Below are positions 57,806 to 64,000 of a DNA stretch of 64,000 nucleotides, piece by piece. The notes under the pieces were generated by a model, which ran no database searches, was not told where the DNA came from, and was given only the letters and a program-made list of their open reading frames with translations. Position 1 is the first letter of the stretch; every line of letters begins with the position of its first letter. The stretch comes from Polyporus tsugae (taxonomy: Eukaryota > Basidiomycota > Agaricomycetes > Polyporales > Polyporaceae). The position numbers were made by a program, and so were the translations under genes. The stretch spans positions 124,001-188,000 of the forward strand of contig JAHRBS010000009.1 of the NCBI GenBank assembly GCA_024305745.1. The letters are read 5' to 3'.

Positions 57806-59469
57806 ATGCCTCGACTGAATCTGGACGTCCTCTGTTCGGTCTGCAGTTTCTTAACCGACGTGCCCGATGTCCTCGCGTTCTCCCTCACTTGCTCCACCTT
57901 GCGCCCTGCTGCAATTCAGCGCCGACTTAGCATGCGCCCCGTGAAGATCACCGATGAAAGGTCCATCAACAGCCTTTACGAATTCGTCTTCGTGGACAAA
58001 CCGGCGCGCAGTCCGCATATCCATGCCATCGCTATTCCGCGGGGGGCAGCGCCACTCCTCCAGGATTTTCCAGAAGAGCTTCTCCGCCGTCTGCTCGCGA
58101 TACTGTCCGCTACGACTCGCGTCCATACACTTTCCCTCTACCTGCCGCCCACGTCGTCGTCATCACTTCTGGCACATCCGCTCATCGTCCCCGCCATCGC
58201 CCGGTTGACTGGGATTCGGGAGCTCATCCTCATCGCCTCCTTCGAGCGGGCCAATGCGCTACTCAGGTGCATTCGTTCCCCAATTAAGGCATTTCGCTAC
58301 GCAAGCCTTCACAAGGACTTGGCGACGCTCCGCAACACGACCTTTATGGGGTTGGGCGCACGACCGGCTGCGGTGCACAGCCGCAGGACGATGCTCCAAG
58401 AAATGGACGAAAAGTTGGCCCTCGAAGACGTAGCACGCCACCTGAGCCACACGATTTGTGAACTGGAACTTCCTCACGCTTACCTGCCAAAACGAGTGTT
58501 TTCGCCTGGGCCCTTCCTCGCCGTGCGGTCCTTCGCGCTCCGAGACGTCGCAGAGCTCGTGCAACTCGATGTGCTCCTCTACATACTCCCAAACCTAAAC
58601 GACACGCTTGTCGTCGAAGCATCCCCACTCTTCTACAACTCCGTCCTGGTGCGGGACAGGAACCGCGTCGAGACGATTCGAGAGGCGAACCGCCTCGCCC
58701 AGGACAAACATGCCTGGAAGAAACTCGATCGGGTCATCTCCACTCCACTGATGCTCTTCGCGCTCGGCTTGACATGCCCTCTCCATCATCTCACCCTCGA
58801 TTTCACCGCTGCGAGCACTTCGTCCGACGATCTGGACGTAGTCCTCCGAGACCACACACCTACGCACCTCACCATTAGTGGGCTGCGCCTGCCTGCCGGT
58901 CTCGCACACCTCGACGATCTCTTCTCCGCCGATGGGGCACTCGCGCGGACGACGCATCTCGTCATCATCGCCGAGTATAACAGCGTCGATGATGGCGGGA
59001 AGCTCTTATGGCCCGACGATGTACTCGTAAGCACTTCATTGAACTCATATGGTCCTGTCCGCTTGACTCACCAGCATACACACAGGAGATACTGCTAACA
59101 CGGATAGACCATCTCGGTCTAACCCACGTACGCATCGTGACCAGCGGTCTGATCAGCGATAAGGACCCCTTCTCTGCCAGCGTACATCACGGCATACGGG
59201 ACCTCTCTTTCGAACGCCTCGCCACGCAGCTCCTATACGCTGTACCGTCGCTGTCCCATATCTTCTTCACGTCCCGCGGCGTCCTGCTCGAGAACGACAA
59301 GCAAATACAAGAAGTCTGGAGCGTGAGCAAAGCATGGCGGGTGCCATCCGCCACCCCAGGCTTTGGACAAGATCTCCAGGAACTGAGTCTCGGGGAGGCA
59401 GAGACGGTACTCGACAAGGAGGATATGCGGACGACGGAAGGAACCAAGGTTCGTGTGCTCGGCTGTTAG
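57806..59469 (+). CDS. F-box protein F5 (intact)
   Basis: Two exons (57806-59026 and 59086-59469) give 534 residues. It starts MPRLNLDVLCSVCSFLTDVP with the F-box-like DVLAFSLTCSTLRP. Leucine-rich stretches follow (VHTLSLYLPP, ARLTGIRELILIASFER, VLLYILPNLNDTLVV), and the C-terminal HVRIVTSGLI segment corresponds to THARLVFHC of F1-F3. It is a distant member of the same family. It lacks the conserved tiny last exon and ends KVRVLGC. A start 30 codons upstream (57716) is open but not supported by the relatives. Confidence 0.8.
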
Positions 59470-59852
59470 AGCACAGTCGTACAGAATATTAATGTCATGT
59501 GTATTAGAAAGCAACGTACTGCGCATAGAAATTGGGGGATGGGACTGATTCCGAATCCCGACGTGCGTCTCGTCTGCTCAGTCAGTTCGGTCCATTTGGG
59601 TAGCCGAGGGCGTGGATATTGAGACGGGAGACGGGGATACATTAATTGAGATATATCGGCTCTGAGCCTCCTACAAAGAACGAGGGGGATACATCTGCGC
59701 AGGCTGGGGACTTGACATCATGATCGGAAAGTTAGTGCTGCAGAGACCACCCAAGAAGCGCAGAACATACCTTCCACCCAAATCTCGTCCGCCACAATAA
59801 CCAGAGTATAAGTTACTACTTAGTATCCATACATCCATTCGCCCCGCCACGC

Positions 59853-62436
59853 TCAGAACAGGACTGCAGCGACCTTCTGCCCGAACGTCACGGGCGGCAC
59901 CTCGGGCTCCTCCGTCTCCTCGACGGTCGGGATGCCTGTGACGAAGTCCATCTCGTGCGGCTTCCACATCCGTGTCCGCTTCGCGATCTTCCACCCGATA
60001 TACAGCAAGAAGAAGAATGGGATGTTGATGTACGCCGTGAGGAAGCCGGACGCGGTGAAGGCAAAGAAGACCTCGAAGCCGTTAATGAGGATGAAGAGCG
60101 TGATCCAGAAGATGCCCCAGTACGAGAGCCACGGCTGCAGCGGCGAGTGGTACAGCAGCTTCGTCCGGTCCAGGCCCTGCGCCTTCATCCCGCGGTCTGC
60201 GTCCCTTCGCGTCAGCCCACCGCAGTTCACCGCGAGGGAGAAGGGAACGGGCACTCACAGAAGAACACATACGTGATGTTCATCGACAGCCAGCCGAAGA
60301 ACCCGCCGACGGTCGACAGGTTCACGAGCCAGTTGAACACCGTCGCCGCGCCCGCGCTCACGTTCATGAACGCGAGCAGCGAGAAACAGCTCGCCGCGAG
60401 CACCGCCGCCAACGGCAGCCCGTTCTTCGTGCAGTACACGAAGAGCTTCGGTGCCTGCCCGCGCAGCGCGAGCCCGTACAGCACACGCGACGAGCAGAAC
60501 AGGAACGAGTTTCCTGCGGAGAAGGCGGACGTGAAGACGGCCGCGTTGATGATGTGCGGGAGGACCTTGATGCCCGCGCGGGTCATGGCGATCACGTAGG
60601 GGGAGTCGGCGGAGGTACCCGTGTCGGAGAGCAGGTTGGGGTCGTTGTAGGGGATGAGCATGCCCGTGATGAGCACCCCGAGGAGCTGAAGCGGGAACGC
60701 GAGGGTGCCAGGATCGTTAGCCAGCTCATAGGACAAGCAGAGACGGGGGCACTCACGTAGAAGATGAGGATCCGCCAGAACACACGGCGGACGGCCTTGG
60801 CGATATTGCGGCGCGGACTCGCGGTCTCAGATGCAGCGCTACACAGCCGTCATCGGTGTACATGCCAGCGTCAGATAGGTTAAAGAACAAGAAGGGGGAT
60901 AAGGCGTACATGGCGACCAGTTCCATACCCTGGAACGAGAACGCGGCCTGGACGATCGTCGACAAAATGCCGAGGAATTGGTCGAGGTGCGGTTTGTTTG
61001 GCGTAAGGCCTGCGCCATTCAGCGGGCCAGGATTCTTCCAGTACTGTAATTTGTTGTGGTTATCGCCATCAGCGTCAATATGTCAAACGCGGTCAGAGAG
61101 GCGAGCTGCGCTAAGCACGTCAGCCGGTGACAAACAGGCTGCGATCGTGCCACCCGCCCTCATTGTCATTTCTACATCCGGTGACTGCGGATGTAGAATG
61201 TGTGCAAGACGTCCAAACGCACGCTCGCGGAGCGTGAATGCGGGAGAATCGGAGGGAAGAGGGAGGGGTAAGAAGAAGGACGGACGGACGTACGCGGAAA
61301 CCGAGGCGGTCGTGGTTCGGGCCTCCTCCGAGGTCAATGACGAGACCGGAGATGATGAGGACCGTGATCAACAAGACTGCAAAAGGTTACGCAGCGCGAA
61401 AAGCGGTCGAGAACAAAGGACAAAAGGCGGAGTCAGTTAATATCCCATACGCTCGATTCGATGAATTTCGGGTTCACCGCAGCGAGCATCCTTGTCCCCG
61501 TGTCCCGAAGGAGACGATCGATAGAGAATCTATTTCGGGTGCAGAAGGGGAGAAGGGGACTTACGTTTGATGATCGAGAAGAAGAATTCCGACTCGCCGA
61601 ACCATTTTACACCAAAGATGTTGATTGAGCAAGCGCAGATGCAGATCGCTGCCGTGTACGCTGCCTGGTGCTGCGTCTGTAAACAGCCAAAACGACGCGT
61701 AGGGATCGTGAGTACGATAGGAGGGTGCACAAATATAACGAAGGCGCACGTTGGTGTCCCAGAAGGTGAGGATAAGACCGGCCGCCGTGATTTCGACAGG
61801 GAGGGAGATCGCGTTCGTGTAGAAGTAATTCCACCTGTATTCGCATGGCCACGCGTCAAACGTCAGAGCGGGGACACAGGGCAGGTGACTGAATCGATCT
61901 TACCCGACGGCGAAACCGAATGCAGGGTCCACCCACCGCGACGCGAAGTGCGGGAAGGTGCCCGAGATGGGCGCGTGGGACGTCATCTCTCCCACGGCGC
62001 ACAGGGAAGCATACGCGGTGGTGCCGACGAAGGCGTACGCAATGAGCGCCCCAAGCGGGCCTGCAGCCTGCAGCGAGTGACCGGAGCCCAGGAAGAGGCC
62101 CGTGCCGAGCGTACCGGCGATCTACCCAGGGTGAGCACATGGCGTATAGAAGGGAACCGCGGCAGAAGGAAAGGAAGTTTGGCAGGAGGCCTTCGCACCC
62201 CGTGTGCAGCACAACACGTTACGGTATCGGGGAGACGAAGGGGGCGAGGTGGGATGATTGGTGAGCGGGGAACTCACAGCGATCATCTGCACATGGCGTT
62301 GCTTGAGCTTGCGCTGGACGCGGTCGAGGTCGGCAGCGTCGAAGTGGTAGCGTTGGTCAGACTGCTGGACTACGTAGTCGTGCACGTCGCCCTTTTCGAG
62401 TGAGCTCGTCTGATCCTTCTCCTGGAGGCCAGACAT
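59853..62436 (-). CDS. amino acid permease (YAT/APC family)
   Basis: Nine exons (62278-62436, 61904-62121, 61750-61834, 61565-61664, 61294-61376, 61043-60910, 60838-60757, 60685-60259, 60196-59853) give 543 residues. The cytosolic N-terminus contains RVQRKLKQRHVQMIAIAGTL, then GTGLFLGSG, the invariant entry of fungal amino acid permeases. VGEMTSHAPISGTF, GVKWFGESEFFFSIIK, FSFQGMELVAM, NIAKAVRRVFWRILIFY, LLGVLITGMLIPYNDPNLL and SSRVLYGLALRGQAPK follow. The C-terminal tail starts HEMDFVTGIP. It is a proton-coupled plasma-membrane permease with about 12 membrane segments. The substrate within the amino acids is not readable. The 59470-59852 spacer has no gene. Confidence 0.92.
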
Positions 62437-64000
62437 GGTGACTACGTCTGCGTCAGCGGGAGCGAGCGCTGTGGGGAGGAAGGAGGATGAGGGATGACGA
62501 TGGAAGGGGGTGACAGAGGAGGCACTGAAGCGGCCAGAAGATGGGGGGGGATGAAACCATCTTGAGCAGGGCCGCTTCAAATAAACCCAAGTGACCGCCC
62601 CGACGAACCAAAAAGATGTGAATGTGGGAGTTTGCTACAGGCACCGTGCGGTTCGCGGTCGAAGCGGGTAACGCAAGATAAGAAGTCCATGCTAAACCTT
62701 TTGTGGGCCGCCACTGATAAGCCGCCATGGACCTCTGCCCAGCTGCCGATGAGGACCTGGGCAGGCTGGGGCTGTATGGTCAGATGTCCTGGAGCAGATC
62801 TAGGTGGAATATTGCTCTCAGTCTCTCGACCCTGACACGACAGGGAGGCGATGCGAGCTAAGCCCGTTTCCGAAAAACAGGGTATGCAACCAGATGCAAC
62901 CACATCGCTAGATTCGTTACGTGGTTGATGGCGAGATACGGTTTGAGGCTTTGAGGCTTGGATGTTGGAGAAGACAGTTAGCACATCTGCACCATGTACA
63001 GAACCTTGAGAGGAAGATTGTACGGTACCAAATCTTCAGGATGAAAGCCACATGTACAGTGTACACCAACAGAGTCATGGATGGCAAGTCCACCGGGACG
63101 TCGCGAATTGCGGTCGAAAGGTCCAGTCGATCGGAACGCACGTGCTCCTGCCTGTCGACGAGCCTAGTCGAAGGGGCTGATCTGCCATCAGGCGACAGCC
63201 ACACGTCTTGAATATCAACGCCATAAGGTGGGGTCCGACAGGATGTGTATCTCGAGCGGAATTCGTATCAGCCCAAGGGAGTCGGACACGAATCCGCCCT
63301 TTAGGCGGTGTTACTTATCTACCCTTATCCACCGCCGCTAGCCGGATGGCCGCCACAAGGGATCCGGAATCTTTGTACAGCCGGTAGGCTCCGGTAGGAC
63401 AGCCTGGTCCTGGACTCTGACTTAAGTACGGTCAACATAAGCAAGTTAGATCGTTGAGGATATGGTAAGAATGTCCATACATCTGAAAGAAGTGTTGTGG
63501 CCCGGATTTTCAATCGTCACCGTGCATATTCCACCTGAATCTCAAGGAGCTCAGTTCCGTACGGGACCGTGACCGTTTCGAGCTCGCTGGCGATGAACTG
63601 ACGTACCTAGGAAAAGCCGAGGTAGAATTCAACGTTCGTAAGATACCGCGATATTTGTATATACACCGCTCAGAGGAGTAGGTGGAAGTAGGAGCTCGAG
63701 GACATCCGGATGTGCGTTGCCAGTGGAGAGCCGCGTCCGTGATACCGTGATTGGACCGTGATAATCTCGTTATCCCGGGGATAATGGGATGACGGGAGAA
63801 TGATCGGTCGAGGCTCGATCGGGAGTCGGCCATCCCGGGGCATGAAGTGTCCGAATTCGTTCCCTACATCATCATGTACAGTGTAGCATCCCGTCTTCTA
63901 GTCTAAATAATAATATAAGCTTAGAGAACTCGAGCGAGTCAGTCTGTGCGCGGAAAGAACCACGCGCAGACACCTACAGGAGAAAAGAACAACTCGAAAC
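62437..64000. other. intergenic, no gene recognised
   Basis: Short frames only. TTATCCCGGGGATAA at about 63769-63784 is palindromic. The right window edge may contain the start of another gene that cannot be judged. Confidence 0.35.

Noticed and set aside
63769..63784. Palindrome TTATCCCGGGGATAA as a transposon end
   Set aside because: No second copy or target duplication was found in the window.

Overview
This window reads as nuclear DNA of a filamentous basidiomycete (Agaricomycete, plausibly Polyporales-like). Genes are cut by many 45-75 bp GT-AG introns, there are no operons, and the families present (MCT-type MFS transporters, NmrA-like reductases, a fungal P450, CK1-like kinases, F-box proteins, a TDT anion/acid exporter, a YAT-type amino acid permease) are typical of these genomes. 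I rebuilt exon models by hand. For the genes called intact, the summed exon lengths divide by three and the conserved motifs read through.

Layout. At 1-520 lies the broken C-terminal end of a CK1-like kinase. At 668-1225 (minus) is a small beta-prism-like protein. From 2.6 to 24.2 kb is an amplified cluster. Four complete monocarboxylate-transporter-like genes (MCT-1 3335-5295, MCT-2 5880-8026, MCT-3 11366-13383, MCT-4 22201-24214) and one fragment (10400-10741) alternate with three copies of an NmrA-type NAD(P)-binding reductase on the opposite strand. NmrA-3 (19414-20657) is intact, NmrA-1 and NmrA-2 are broken. A cytochrome P450 (16877-19178) sits between the second and third units. A hAT-like MITE (13950-14433) lies in the second unit. 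A TDT-family transporter (24644-26343, minus) closes the region. 26.3-31.6 kb is gene-poor.

From 31.6 to 43 kb there is an orphan 448-residue protein (31615-33075, minus) and three paralogous CK1-like kinases (34032-35695, 37356-38851, 41413-42987) with identical intron positions and partly duplicated upstream DNA. Between kinases B and C lies a decayed MCT gene on the minus strand that is itself split by a piece of an F-box gene. A fifth complete MCT gene lies inverted at 47893-49858. From 45.4 to 59.5 kb is an F-box family: two apparently intact members (54369-56097 minus, 57806-59469 plus), two with disabling lesions (45424-47220 plus, 51534-53351 minus) and a 5' fragment (57068-57418). 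The window ends with an amino acid permease (59853-62436, minus).

How they may work together: the MCT, NmrA and P450 genes form a repeated import/export-reduction-oxidation set, consistent with handling of a small organic acid or secondary metabolite. The substrate cannot be read from sequence. The kinase and F-box families look like lineage-specific expansions undergoing birth and death. Several lesions are single-base changes in homopolymers, so some 'pseudogenes' could be assembly errors.
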